64,000 bases of DNA from Streptomyces sp. NBC_01231 (GTDB lineage Bacteria; Actinomycetota; Actinomycetes; Streptomycetales; Streptomycetaceae), in the NCBI GenBank assembly GCA_035999765.1, contig CP108521.1, positions 4,526,001 to 4,590,000 on the forward strand, given 5' to 3'. A program made the translations under genes and the position numbers. Under the pieces are notes generated by a model. It had not been told where the DNA came from. It did no database searches and saw only the letters and a program-made list of their open reading frames with translations. This document shows, piece after piece, positions 1 through 9,009 of the stretch. The stretch's first letter is position 1, and each line of letters starts with the position of its first letter.

Positions 1-548
1 CCGTGCTGATCTCCGCGCTGGCCGTCGGCTACCTCTTCCGGGCCCTGCTCGCCCAGGACGGGGCGCTGAACAGCGTGCTGTCCTCGCTGGCGGGACATCA
101 CGTCGACACCCCCTGGCTCGGCTCGACCACCTGGACGCTGGTCGTGGTGACCCTCATCCACGGCTGGAAGTGGATGGGCCTGGCCATGCTGATCTACCTG
201 GCGGGGCTGAAGAGCATGCCGGGTGACGTGCTGGAGGCCGCCCGTATCGACGGGGCCGGTTCCTGGCGCACCTTCTGGTCGATCAGGTTCCCGCTGCTGG
301 CACCCGCGGTCACGTTCAACGTCACCACCGCGCTGATCGGCTCCATGAACACCTTCGACATCGTCCAGGCCACCACCGCGGGCGGCCCCGGCAGCGAGAC
401 CGAGGTGTTCAACATCTACATGTTCCGCATCTTCGGCCAGGGGCTGTACGCGCAGGCGTCGGCGATGAGCCTGGTGCTGTTCCTCATCGTCGTCGTCCTC
501 GCCGTGCCCGTCATCGTCGGCCTGCGGCGGAGGGAGAACAACCAGTGA
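1..548 (+). CDS. ABC sugar transporter permease, 5' partial
   Basis: Inner-membrane permease of a carbohydrate importer of the MalF/UgpA type; the start lies before the window and 181 residues remain. Several hydrophobic helices are visible. The cytoplasmic EAA loop that docks the ATPase is clear (EAARIDGAGSW followed by FPLLAP), as is the typical TAGGPG segment before the last helices. Its TGA lies inside the GTGA overlap with the next permease, so the two are translationally coupled. No ATP-binding gene is visible nearby; many Streptomyces sugar importers share the MsiK ATPase encoded elsewhere. The substrate is unknown; the glycosidase downstream suggests an oligosaccharide. Confidence 0.9.
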   Translation, partial: VLISALAVGYLFRALLAQDGALNSVLSSLAGHHVDTPWLGSTTWTLVVVTLIHGWKWMGLAMLIYLAGLKSMPGDVLEAARIDGAGSWRTFWSIRFPLLAPAVTFNVTTALIGSMNTFDIVQATTAGGPGSETEVFNIYMFRIFGQGLYAQASAMSLVLFLIVVVLAVPVIVGLRRRENNQ

Positions 549-1399
549 CCACCATTCCCGCGTTCGCCCCCGCGCGCCGACGCCCCCTGCGCTGGATACA
601 GCCGGTCGCCGTCCTGTTCATCGCCGCCCTCACCATCGGCATCCCGCTGTGGCTGGTGGCGGTCACCTCCGCCAAGCCCCAGGCCGAGGCGATCAAGCCC
701 AACCTCTCTCTGCCGCACCACGTCCAGGCGGCCGCGAACTACCAGCAGAGCTTCGACGAGGGCAAGATCGTTCAGGGCTTCGTCAACAGTCTTCTGGTCG
801 TCGCCCCGTCCGTCGTCATCGTCCTGCTTCTCGGCGCCGGTGCCGCCTGGGTGTTCGCCCGCCGCAAGGGGCGCCTGGTCAACGCCATGTACGCGCTGAG
901 CATCAGCGGGCTGCTGCTCCCACCCGCGGTGATCACCATCGTGATGGAGCTGCGCCAGCTGGGGCTGGCCGGCACCCGTCCCGGCATGATCGGCGTCTAC
1001 GCCGGGATGTACCTGTCCACCTCGATCTTCTTCATGACCGGGTTCATCCGCGCTCTCCCCGAGGAACTGGAGGAGGCCGCGCGGATGGACGGCGCCGGGC
1101 CGCTGCGGGTCTTCCTGCGCATCATCCTGCCGTTGCTGCGGCCGGTCATCGCCACGGCGACGATCATGGTGATGCTCTTCGCCTGGAGCGACATCTTCTA
1201 CGCCTTCTTCGTGCTCGGCGGCGGAGCGAAGGCCACGCTGCCGCTCAACCTCTACCAGGTCGCCAACGCGCAGCTCTACCTCAACAACTGGCATCTGATC
1301 TTCGCCTACGTGGTGATGATGAGCCTGCCGATGGTCCTCGTCTTCGTCATCGCGCAGCGCCGCATCGTCTCCGGCATCACCAGCGGCGCCGTCAAGTAG
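545..1399 (+). CDS. ABC sugar transporter permease (MalG type)
   Basis: Second permease of the importer, 284 residues, the normal length for MalG/UgpE proteins. The GTG start overlaps the previous stop by 4 bp. An N-terminal membrane segment (about residues 18-38) and five further hydrophobic stretches are visible. The EAA loop reads EELEEAARMDGAGPLR about two thirds into the protein, and the C-terminus RRIVSGITSGAVK is the usual ending of this family. It would form the heterodimeric channel with the upstream permease. It is followed after 76 bp by a secreted glycosidase on the same strand, so hydrolysis and uptake may be linked. Confidence 0.92.
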   Translation: MTTIPAFAPARRRPLRWIQPVAVLFIAALTIGIPLWLVAVTSAKPQAEAIKPNLSLPHHVQAAANYQQSFDEGKIVQGFVNSLLVVAPSVVIVLLLGAGAAWVFARRKGRLVNAMYALSISGLLLPPAVITIVMELRQLGLAGTRPGMIGVYAGMYLSTSIFFMTGFIRALPEELEEAARMDGAGPLRVFLRIILPLLRPVIATATIMVMLFAWSDIFYAFFVLGGGAKATLPLNLYQVANAQLYLNNWHLIFAYVVMMSLPMVLVFVIAQRRIVSGITSGAVK

Positions 1400-1442
1400 C
1401 CCCGGTAGTACCCCACCCCCTTCTTCGGCGGTACCCACGAAC

Positions 1443-1462
1443 CTCCCGCAACGGTGCGGGAG
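1443..1462 (+). promoter_or_regulatory. 8-bp stem-loop just before the glycosidase RBS
   Basis: CTCCCGCA and TGCGGGAG form a perfect 8-bp stem with loop ACGG. It ends only a few bases before the GGAGG ribosome binding site (about 1466-1470) of the glycosidase gene. It may be an attenuating terminator for the permease operon or may affect access to the ribosome site. There is no U-run after it. Confidence 0.5.
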
Positions 1463-1475
1463 TTGGAGGACAGGC

Positions 1476-4037
1476 ATGCCTCGAACACCTCGCAGATCCG
1501 GACGCTTCCGCGGCCTCATGGGCGCGGGCGTGGTCACCGCCGCCCTCGTGGGCACGGCGCTGACCGTGCCCGCCGCGCAGGCGGCCACTCCGCAGCTGAC
1601 CGTCGACCTGGGCCGGACCACCGGCGCGGTCATGCACGGAGCCAACGGCGCCCTGTACGGGCTCAGTGACGACGGAGTGCCCGGCGACAGCATCGTCACC
1701 CCGCTGCACATGACGTCGATCGCGACGAAAGCGCCCGACGGCGCGCAGCACCCCAACGGTGACGCGCTGGCCGTCCAGCCCGCCTTCGCCCGCGGTGGCG
1801 GCGGCGACAACCTGATCTACATGCAGGACATCTACGCCCAGTGGCCGTACGAGAACCTCGGGCTGAGCGACTACCTGGCCAAGGTCGACACCATGGTGCG
1901 CAAGGTGGCCGCCAGGTCCGACGCGAGCACGTTCGTGTGGGTGCCGTTCAACGAGCCGGACGGCAACTGGTACAGCGGACTGGGCAGTTCCGACACGGCC
2001 ACGTACAACAGCGCGCTCAGCAGCTTCAAGAGCGACTGGACCACCGTCTACGACAAGATCCGGTCGATCCTTCCGAAGGCCAGGATCGCCGGCCCCAACG
2101 AGACGCACTACGACGCCCGCCTCATGGGCGACTTCTACCCGTGGGCGAAGGCCAACGACGTCCTGCCGGACATGACCACCTGGCACGAGCTGGACCCGGG
2201 CTCCCTGTCCCACTTCGAGGGCACCCTCAGCGCCTACCGGGCCCTCGAGCGTGCGAACGGCATCAGCGCCCGCCCGGTCAACATCAACGAGTACGGCAAC
2301 CGCCGCGACCTCTCGGTCCCGGGCCAGATGGTCCAGTGGATGTCGATGTTCGAACGGAACAAGGTCTACGCCGACCAGGCGTACTGGGACGTCGCCGGGA
2401 ACCTGGACGGCAACGTCAGCCAGACCAACATCCCCAACGGTGACTGGTGGCTGCTGCGTTGGTACGCGGGCCTGACCGGCAAGACCGCCCAGGTGACCCC
2501 GCCGCAGGCCAATGTCATCGACACCCTTCAGGGCATCGCCTCCCTCGACACCGGCCGCAAGCAGGCCCAGGTGCTCCTCGGCGGCGGGACCTCCGGCTCG
2601 GCGAACACCGTCATCCAGCACATCCCGGACTCGTTCGGCCGCAAGGTCAACGTCTCCGTGGAGCGCACCGCCTGGAGCGGTTACGAGGGTGCGGGCCCCG
2701 CGCCGAGCGTGCTGGCCCGCACGACCTACACCGTCGCCGCGAACGGCAGCGTCACCGTCCCGCTGACCGGCCTCGACCCGATGGCGGCCTACCGCATCAC
2801 CGTCAACCCGGCCGGCAGCGGCGCGCCCACCGCGGCCGACGTCCCCTGGTCCGCGACGTACGAGGCGGAGAACGCCGCCCTCACCAGCGGCACGGTCTAC
2901 ACCCAGGGCACGGTGTCCAACCCGTACGGCTACGCCACCTCGGGCACGAAGGACGTCGGCAGCCTGAACCAGGCGGACAGCAAGGCGGCCTTCACCGTCG
3001 ACGTCCCGAAGACCGGCAGGTACGACCTCGACGTCTTCTACGGCAACCAGTCCGGCGGACCGGCGACCCAGACCCTCACCGTCGACGGCGGCTCGCCGCA
3101 GACGATCACCTACACCCCGACCCTGAACTGGACCTACCGCGCCACCGCCGGCGCCTCGGTGTCCCTGACCGCGGGTACCCACACCCTCACCCTGGCCAAG
3201 GGGACCAACGAGGTCACCCTCGACAAGATCGACCTCACCGCGTCCTCCGGCGCGGAGACCGTCTACCCGGCCACGTACGCCGACCTCACCGGAAAGCCCT
3301 CCTACGACTACTCCGCCTCCGGCACCGCCGGCGCCGGTGCCCTCGCTCTGAAGGCGGGCTCCGCGGCCGCCTTCGACGTGTACGCACCGGCCGACGGCTA
3401 CTACAGCGTGCACACCGACTACGCGTCCGACGGGGCGGCCAAGCTGACCCTGGACGGGGCCACCGCGGTCAGCCTGCCCTCCACGCGCGGCAGGCTCACC
3501 GACAAGAGCGCACGGCTGTACCTGTCCGCGGGCAACAACCGTGTCACCGCCGCCACTTCGGGCTCCACCACGCTGACGCTGCGCGACCTGCGCGTCGCGG
3601 CGAAGGGTGACACCTCGGGCGTCACGGCCTACGAGGCGGAGGACGGCACCCTCGCCGGAGCCGCCGTCGTCGCCTCCGACAGCTGGGCTTCCGGCGGCAG
3701 TTACGTCGGCTACGTCGGCAACGGATCGGGCAACACGCTCACCGTCAAGGTCGACGCCGCCGACGCCGGGCGGTACGTCATGAACGTCCGCTACGCCAAC
3801 AACCAGGTCGCCGGCTCCGGGAACTACAACACCAACGTCGTCTCCCGGGCGGCCCGGATCTCCGTCAACGGCACCGCCCGGACCGTCATGTTCCGCAACA
3901 ACTACAGCTGGTCGAGCTACTGGGACCTGCCCGTCCCGGTCACCCTCGCCGCCGGCACCAACACGATCACCTTCGCCAACGCCGACGCCTACGCGCCCAA
4001 CATCGACCGCGTCACCGTGGCGCCGCTCACCGGCTGA
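1476..4037 (+). CDS. Secreted clan GH-A glycoside hydrolase with C-terminal CBMs
   Basis: Exported glycosidase of 853 residues. Signal peptide 1-36 ends AQA before ATPQ. The catalytic barrel spans about 40-370: VPFNEPDGN gives the probable acid/base Glu160 after a beta strand, and NINEYGN gives the probable nucleophile Glu272, the usual layout of GH39/GH5-like retaining enzymes. After a short beta domain come jelly-roll modules of CBM35/CBM6 type: one starting YEAENAAL (about 463-590), a middle region about 595-715, and one starting YEAEDGTL (about 717-853). Start ATG has GGAGG 5-9 bases before it. It lies directly after two sugar ABC permeases. The exact GH family and the polysaccharide are not established. 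Confidence 0.8.
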   Translation: MPRTPRRSGRFRGLMGAGVVTAALVGTALTVPAAQAATPQLTVDLGRTTGAVMHGANGALYGLSDDGVPGDSIVTPLHMTSIATKAPDGAQHPNGDALAVQPAFARGGGGDNLIYMQDIYAQWPYENLGLSDYLAKVDTMVRKVAARSDASTFVWVPFNEPDGNWYSGLGSSDTATYNSALSSFKSDWTTVYDKIRSILPKARIAGPNETHYDARLMGDFYPWAKANDVLPDMTTWHELDPGSLSHFEGTLSAYRALERANGISARPVNINEYGNRRDLSVPGQMVQWMSMFERNKVYADQAYWDVAGNLDGNVSQTNIPNGDWWLLRWYAGLTGKTAQVTPPQANVIDTLQGIASLDTGRKQAQVLLGGGTSGSANTVIQHIPDSFGRKVNVSVERTAWSGYEGAGPAPSVLARTTYTVAANGSVTVPLTGLDPMAAYRITVNPAGSGAPTAADVPWSATYEAENAALTSGTVYTQGTVSNPYGYATSGTKDVGSLNQADSKAAFTVDVPKTGRYDLDVFYGNQSGGPATQTLTVDGGSPQTITYTPTLNWTYRATAGASVSLTAGTHTLTLAKGTNEVTLDKIDLTASSGAETVYPATYADLTGKPSYDYSASGTAGAGALALKAGSAAAFDVYAPADGYYSVHTDYASDGAAKLTLDGATAVSLPSTRGRLTDKSARLYLSAGNNRVTAATSGSTTLTLRDLRVAAKGDTSGVTAYEAEDGTLAGAAVVASDSWASGGSYVGYVGNGSGNTLTVKVDAADAGRYVMNVRYANNQVAGSGNYNTNVVSRAARISVNGTARTVMFRNNYSWSSYWDLPVPVTLAAGTNTITFANADAYAPNIDRVTVAPLTG

Positions 4038-4055
4038 CGAACGGGCCAACTCATG

Positions 4056-4099
4056 CGGGTGCCGTACGAGCCGGGGATTCCCGGCTCGTACGGCACCCG
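4056..4099. terminator. Bidirectional terminator hairpin
   Basis: A perfect 20-bp stem (from CGGGTGCCG at 4056 to its complement ending at 4099) with loop GATT. It lies between the convergent glycosidase and TTA-containing secreted-protein genes. No U-tract is present, as usual for Streptomyces terminators. Confidence 0.85.
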
Positions 4100-4116
4100 T
4101 CGTGTCCGGTGTGGGA

Positions 4117-5790
4117 CTACGAGCCGAAGTCGCCGATCACTTCGCTCATGTTGTAGCTGTACAGCTCACGCTTGCAGGACGAGCACCCCGCACTCGGTGC
4201 GTGCTCGCTCAGCGACCACAGCTGCGGTGCGAAGCCGTCGCCGCGGCCGTGCGCGAGGTACAGGTCCTCGGGCCCGAAGGAACTCTGCAGCGCCTTCGCG
4301 TTGCCAACGAGCTGTGTGGTGCCGTCGACGGAGGTCGGGGTGGCCTGGAGCAGACGGCCGTTGTCGTAGCCGTTGCTGCGATGGAAGTACCACTTGCCCT
4401 CGTAGCGTGTGGCGCCCTGGATCTTGTGCCAGAGGGCTTCGCCGTTGAAGGTCGCGCCCGTGGGCAGACCGTAGGCGGCGTCCGCGTTCGCGTTCGTGCC
4501 GGTCGAGCCCTCGACGGCGGCGGTGAGGGCGGACATCGGGTACGTGCCGACGCGGCCTGGGCTGCTGCCGCCGTTGTTGGTGTTGCAGTACTCGCCGAGA
4601 ACCATGTGGTCCGTGTCGGTGCGGTCCAGGGAGATGTAGGACGCCTTCGGACGGGCGGTGGCGTAGCACTGGTTGCCGCTGGTGTCACCGCTGGTCCTGG
4701 ACGCGGTGAACTTGAGCGTGGCGACCTGCGGCATGACATAGCGGTAGCCGAAGCCGTACCAGACGTTGCTCTGCCGGCCGACGCGCTTCTTGTCCAGGAC
4801 GTCGCTGACGAGGCCGTCGGGTTTCGGGTCGTTGACGTCGGCGTCGTTGTCCGGGTTGAGGTCCATGATCTTGCGGAGGTCGAAGACCCGCATGCCGTTC
4901 GCGGTGTCGGCGACATACAGGTAGTTGCCGTACCAGACCATGCCGCCGGCGTGAATGCCGTTCTGGGCCTTGCAACTGCTCGTCACGGAGCTGGTGCACT
5001 TGCCCTCGCGCGCGTGGAGCGCGTCGAAGGAGATGTTGTCCTTGGAGTTGATGTAGGGCCAGACCAGCAGCACGTGACGGTACTTCTGGGTGGCCTGGTT
5101 GAAGAAGGTGACCCGGATGCCCTTTTCGTTGCAGGCGTCGGACGCGGAGGTCTGGACGCAGTTCTCGCGTCCTGCCTCGTAGTTGCTGCGGCCGGGGTTC
5201 TGCCCGTCGTACGAGCCGACGGCGACGGGCTCGGCGTTGGACGCGCCCCAGTCCTCGTCCTCCTGCGCGTCCGAGACGCCGGAGATGGCCTGCGGAACCC
5301 ACTCGCTCGATGTGGCGTCGTCGCTCTTCCAGCACACGCGGTGGTTCACGGCGAGGTCGGGGCCGTAGATGCCGCTCGAGCCGCAGCCGCTGTCCCAGCC
5401 GGCGTCCCGGTTGGCCTGTTCCATCAGCTCGGTGAGGCCCTGCTTGGGAAGCGCGGCGTCCAGCTTGTTCACCAGAGGTGTGAGGGACGAGCCGGCCTCC
5501 AGCTGGAAGTCGCCGGGGCGCCCGGGGACGGGGGCCGCGAGGAGCCCGGGGTTGCCGGACTCGGGCGGGGCGAAGGGGGTGCTTCCCGCGAAGTCGTCCT
5601 GCTCGTTGTCGGGCTCGTCGCTGAAGCCGTCGTCCGGCATGTCCTCTGTCGGCTCGTCCGCCGTCACCGCCGCGCGCGGCGCGCTGCCGGGGGCGGCGGA
5701 CGCCCCGGCGGCGGGCATCAGCCCGGATGTCAACGCTCCGGCTAAGACCGCCGCGGCGACAAGACGTATTCGACCGGACAGGTGTGTCAT
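4117..5790 (-). CDS. Secreted protein of unknown function, beta-propeller-like, with TTA codon
   Basis: 557-residue exported protein; I do not recognise a named family. Signal peptide about 1-33 (AVLAGALTSGLM ending ASAAP). It is followed by an acidic linker rich in Asp/Glu and a Cys-containing mature part. Segments such as GGMVWYGNYLYVADTANGM and VFDLRKIMDL resemble propeller blades, and the C-terminus has a CSSCK pair that could bind a metal or form a disulfide. ATG start with GGAGGG upstream. Codon 16, inside the signal peptide, is TTA, so translation should need the bldA leucyl-tRNA and be developmentally timed. Convergent with the glycosidase. Confidence 0.75.
   Translation of the reverse strand: MTHLSGRIRLVAAAVLAGALTSGLMPAAGASAAPGSAPRAAVTADEPTEDMPDDGFSDEPDNEQDDFAGSTPFAPPESGNPGLLAAPVPGRPGDFQLEAGSSLTPLVNKLDAALPKQGLTELMEQANRDAGWDSGCGSSGIYGPDLAVNHRVCWKSDDATSSEWVPQAISGVSDAQEDEDWGASNAEPVAVGSYDGQNPGRSNYEAGRENCVQTSASDACNEKGIRVTFFNQATQKYRHVLLVWPYINSKDNISFDALHAREGKCTSSVTSSCKAQNGIHAGGMVWYGNYLYVADTANGMRVFDLRKIMDLNPDNDADVNDPKPDGLVSDVLDKKRVGRQSNVWYGFGYRYVMPQVATLKFTASRTSGDTSGNQCYATARPKASYISLDRTDTDHMVLGEYCNTNNGGSSPGRVGTYPMSALTAAVEGSTGTNANADAAYGLPTGATFNGEALWHKIQGATRYEGKWYFHRSNGYDNGRLLQATPTSVDGTTQLVGNAKALQSSFGPEDLYLAHGRGDGFAPQLWSLSEHAPSAGCSSCKRELYSYNMSEVIGDFGS
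5743..5745 (-). other. In-frame TTA leucine codon (codon 16)
   Basis: Reads GTC TTA GCC in the signal peptide of the 557-residue secreted protein; (5790-5745)/3 = 15, so it is in frame. TTA codons are very rare in Streptomyces and are read only by the bldA tRNA. Confidence 0.9.
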
Positions 5791-6010
5791 CTGAAGGCCC
5801 TCCCGTGGATGAAAACACGCAGATCAGAGGGTCAATGACGACCCATCAGCCGATCGCGTCACACCAGTTAACAAGCCAACCCACGGCTCTTGGCAAACAT
5901 TTGATCGAGGGTCACCAGATCTACACGAACATCGCGGTGAGATGCGGCCGACGGCCGACGCGGCGGCACCCGGCCCTGATCGGGCCCCGGATCCGAGGTG
6001 TGCGCGAGCC

Positions 6011-7030
6011 CTACCGCGTCGGCAGCGTGACCGGCCGGCCGGTGCGCAGCGACTCGTAGGCGGCCAGGACGATCCGGAGGGTGCGCAGGCCCGACTCGCC
6101 GTCGGGGGACGGCCGTCGGCCGGTGCGTACGGCGTCGAGGAACTCGTCGAGCATGGCGGCGTCCAGGTCCGCGCCGCCCGCCTCCCAGCGGTCACGACCG
6201 GTGGTGGAGTCGAAGCCGCCGAGCAGCGGGGGGAAGGCGTCGAACTCCACGATCGCCTTCTCGGCGACGCAGGTCATGGCGAGGCCGCCCCAGGTCGGGT
6301 GGTCCGGGGGGTGGCTCCAGCTGGCGTCCACGGCGGTGACCAGCCCGCCGGGGTACCGGATGGTGACGAGGCCCGCGGTCTCGACGTCCGGGGTGGGGCC
6401 GCCGTCGTCCAGGATGCGGTTCGCCTGGGCGTACACCTCCGCCGCCTGCTCACCGTCCAGCAGGGCGTCCACGAGGTCGGCGATGTGGACGGTGTGGTCG
6501 GCCAGCGCTCCGCCTCCCGAAAGTTCCGGGTCGGCGAACCAGGGGTGCGAACGGGCCGGGTTCGAGCCGTTGTTGGCGCCGTGGACGCTGACCAGCCCGC
6601 CGAGCGAGCCGTCGGCCAGGGCGCGGCGCAGGGCGGTGAACGCGGGACTGAACCGGACCGGGTAGGCGGTCATCAGGGCGACCCCGGCGTGTGCGCAGGC
6701 GTCGATCATGGCCCGGGCGTCCGCCTCCGTCGTCGCGAGGGGCTTCTCGCACAGGACGTGCGCTCCGCTCGCGGCGGCCCGTTCGACCAGGTGCCGGTGG
6801 CGGGCGTTCTCGCTGGTGACGATCACGGCGTCGGGTCTCAGCGCGAACACCTCGTCCCAGCTGTCGGCGTAGGCGACACCGAGTCGTTCGGCGAGGGCCG
6901 GGCCGCGGGTGGGGTCGTCGGGCGGGGCGTCGGGGTCGGCGGTGATCAGTTCTATGCCGTCGCGGTCTCGCAGCAGCCTGATGTAGGTCGCCGCGTGCAC
7001 ATGGGCGAAGGACAGTACGGCGACTCTCAC
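6011..7030 (-). CDS. Gfo/Idh/MocA family oxidoreductase
   Basis: NAD(P)-dependent sugar or cyclitol dehydrogenase, 339 residues from a GTG that overlaps the stop of the upstream paralogue (GTGA at 7027-7030). The open frame continues much further upstream, but only this start gives the family N-terminus VRVAVLSFAHVHA. CEKPLA, the substrate/cofactor-loop motif of the family with its catalytic Lys, lies about residue 90, followed by the C-terminal alpha/beta domain (GGGALADHTVHIADL with the usual His/Asp). The N-terminal loop lacks the canonical GxGxxG, which is common in divergent members. Last gene of the solute-binding protein operon, so it probably oxidises the imported substrate. Confidence 0.85.
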   Translation of the reverse strand: MRVAVLSFAHVHAATYIRLLRDRDGIELITADPDAPPDDPTRGPALAERLGVAYADSWDEVFALRPDAVIVTSENARHRHLVERAAASGAHVLCEKPLATTEADARAMIDACAHAGVALMTAYPVRFSPAFTALRRALADGSLGGLVSVHGANNGSNPARSHPWFADPELSGGGALADHTVHIADLVDALLDGEQAAEVYAQANRILDDGGPTPDVETAGLVTIRYPGGLVTAVDASWSHPPDHPTWGGLAMTCVAEKAIVEFDAFPPLLGGFDSTTGRDRWEAGGADLDAAMLDEFLDAVRTGRRPSPDGESGLRTLRIVLAAYESLRTGRPVTLPTR

Positions 7031-8052
7031 TGGTCGGTTCCCTCCGTGGGTGCGGTCGTTGGGTGCGGGCCGAGTTCCACGGCGCGCCCGGTGCGGGCGG
7101 ACTCCGCCGCCGCTTCGGCGATGCGTACGGCGGCCACGCCGTCCCGGCCGCTCACCCGGGGTTCCGGACCACCCGTGAACGCCTCGGCGAACTCGCGGAT
7201 CTGGGTGAGGTAGGGCGACTCGCCGAAGTCCCCGTCGGGTATGCCGGCCGCCGGGCCGCCGGTCGCGCGACCGGTGATCCGCAGATCGAGGTGGGCCTGC
7301 GAGTCGTGCTGGACGGTTCCTCCAGTGCCCGACACATGGAACGTCGTGCGGAACGGTGTCGCCGGTGGCCCCCACACCCCTACGACCTGCGTGAGGGTGC
7401 CTCCCGCGTGGGTGAGTACGGCGGTACCGGTGGCGACCGCCCCTTCCGGGGCCGGGGTGGTGAGCTGCCCCTGCTGGCTGGCGTGGACCCGCACGACGTC
7501 GCCGAAGAGCCAGCGGGCGATGTCCATGTCGTGGATCATCTGGTCGGTCAGAATCCCGCCGGACCGTGCCGGGTCGGCGAACCAGCCGCTCCAGGTGGGA
7601 TAGCGGCCGGTGCGGGTGAACCGGGCGACCGCCACCCGGCCGAGGCCGCCGCCGGCGACGAGGTCGCGGAGCCGGGCGTAGGCGGGGAAGAAGCGCACGA
7701 CATGGCCCGGGTACAGCCGCACCCCCGCCGCTTCCGCCGCGTCGGCCATGTCCCCGGCGTCGGCCGCGCTGAGCGCCAGCGGCTTCTCGCACAGGACGTG
7801 GGCACCGGCCGCGACGGCGGCCAGAGTGATCTCCCGGTGGGTGTCGGTCGGCGTGCACACGTCCACCACGTGGGCCCCGGCGATCGCCTCGCGCAGGGAG
7901 CCCGCGCAGGTCGCGCCGAACTCGCGGGCCAGGGCGGGGGCGCGGCTGTCGGGCGCGTAGACACGTATCCGCGCGCCCAGGGCGACCCACGCGGGCAGAT
8001 GAGCGCGGGCGATGCCGCCCGCGCCGATCAGCGCGACTTCGAGTTCTGCCAT
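7027..8052 (-). CDS. Gfo/Idh/MocA family oxidoreductase
   Basis: 341-residue dehydrogenase with an intact Rossmann motif near the start (ALIGAGGIARAH) and the family motif CEKPLAL near residue 95. GGILTDQMIHDMDIARWLFGD is the typical active-site helix with His/Asp. It lies 69 bp downstream of the permease genes and is coupled by a 4-bp overlap to a second dehydrogenase. Two paralogues in an ABC operon suggest successive oxidations, or oxidation and epimerisation, of an inositol- or sugar-like substrate. The ATG start is preceded by AGGAGGTCGG. Confidence 0.88.
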   Translation of the reverse strand: MAELEVALIGAGGIARAHLPAWVALGARIRVYAPDSRAPALAREFGATCAGSLREAIAGAHVVDVCTPTDTHREITLAAVAAGAHVLCEKPLALSAADAGDMADAAEAAGVRLYPGHVVRFFPAYARLRDLVAGGGLGRVAVARFTRTGRYPTWSGWFADPARSGGILTDQMIHDMDIARWLFGDVVRVHASQQGQLTTPAPEGAVATGTAVLTHAGGTLTQVVGVWGPPATPFRTTFHVSGTGGTVQHDSQAHLDLRITGRATGGPAAGIPDGDFGESPYLTQIREFAEAFTGGPEPRVSGRDGVAAVRIAEAAAESARTGRAVELGPHPTTAPTEGTDQ

Positions 8053-8121
8053 GGAATTCTCCGACCTCCTGTGTGGTCCGTTCTGGTGCGGCCGGCCCGT
8101 TGGCGGCCGGCCCTCGCTCGG

Positions 8122-9009
8122 TCAGCCCTTGAGGGCGCCGCTGAGCACGCCACTGATGAAGTGCCGCTGGAAGAACAGGTAGACGAGCACCACCGGGGCG
8201 ATCACGATCAGGGTGGCCGCGGCGAGCAGCGGTACGTCGACGCCGAACTGCCCGGTGAAGAAGCCCAGTCCGGCGGGGGCCGTACGGCGGGCCGGGTCCT
8301 GGATCAGGATGAGCGGGAGCAGGAACTGGTTCCAGCTCCACACGAAGTACAGGACGCCCAGCGTGGTCACCGCGGGGCGGGAGCTGGGCAGCAGGATCCG
8401 CCAGAGCGTCGCCCACGACGAGGCGCCGTCCAATCGTGCCGCTTCGATGAGGCTGCGCGGCATGGTCGCGAAGTGGGCGCGCATCCAGAAGACCCCGAAC
8501 GGCATGAACGCGCCGATCTCCGCGAGGGCGAGGCCCGGCACCGTGTTCGTCAGTCCTGCGGCGCGCAGGTCGTAGTAGAGCGGGATGACGGTGCCCTCGG
8601 TGGGGATGGACAGGCCGAGCAGCAGATACGCGTAGAGCCGTCCGCGGCCGGGGACTTCGAGGGTCGCCAGCGCGTACCCGGCCAGGGTCGCGCAGAAGAC
8701 CGCGGGCGGCACCACGCACACCGCGATCACCACGCTCGACCGCAGCAGCGTGCCGAAGCCCGCCGCGGACCAGGCGCGGGAGAAGTTCTCGAAGTGCAGC
8801 CCGTCCGGCAGGGCGAAGCCGGTCAGCGGGGCGCCCGCGGGCTGGAGCGAGGCCAGCAGCAGGGAGGCGAACGGCACGAGCACGGCGGCCATGAACAGCG
8901 CGAGCACGACGGGTGCCGCCCATCGCCTGGTGAGCGTTCTCGTGCCGGTGGGCGCCGCCCGGCCGGTGCGCGTTTCGGTGCCGGTGGCCGCTGTCATGGA
9001 CGAGGTCAC
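8122..9009 (-). CDS. ABC carbohydrate transporter permease (MalG type)
   Basis: 295-residue permease. The GTG start overlaps the stop of the first permease (GTGA at 9006-9009); an ATG four codons in is the alternative. The N-terminal cytoplasmic tail is Thr/Arg rich, the first membrane helix is WAAPVVLALFMAAVLVPFASLLL, and the EAA loop is SLIEAARLDGASSWATLW. The C-terminus HFISGVLSGALKG is typical of the family. It works with the partner permease to import the ligand bound by the lipoprotein encoded first in the operon. No ATPase gene is present in the operon. Confidence 0.92.
   Translation of the reverse strand: MTSSMTAATGTETRTGRAAPTGTRTLTRRWAAPVVLALFMAAVLVPFASLLLASLQPAGAPLTGFALPDGLHFENFSRAWSAAGFGTLLRSSVVIAVCVVPPAVFCATLAGYALATLEVPGRGRLYAYLLLGLSIPTEGTVIPLYYDLRAAGLTNTVPGLALAEIGAFMPFGVFWMRAHFATMPRSLIEAARLDGASSWATLWRILLPSSRPAVTTLGVLYFVWSWNQFLLPLILIQDPARRTAPAGLGFFTGQFGVDVPLLAAATLIVIAPVVLVYLFFQRHFISGVLSGALKG

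Noticed and set aside
1392..4049. 885-codon open frame on the minus strand opposite the glycosidase
   Set aside because: Repetitive Val/Gly/Arg/Asp translation typical of the antisense of GC-rich coding DNA; the plus-strand frame has a signal peptide, catalytic motifs and an RBS.
6011..8923. One 970-residue protein spanning the second dehydrogenase and its upstream region
   Set aside because: Only the last 339 codons look like protein; the rest is an off-frame reading of the first dehydrogenase and permease. A GTG with a 4-bp overlap explains the start.
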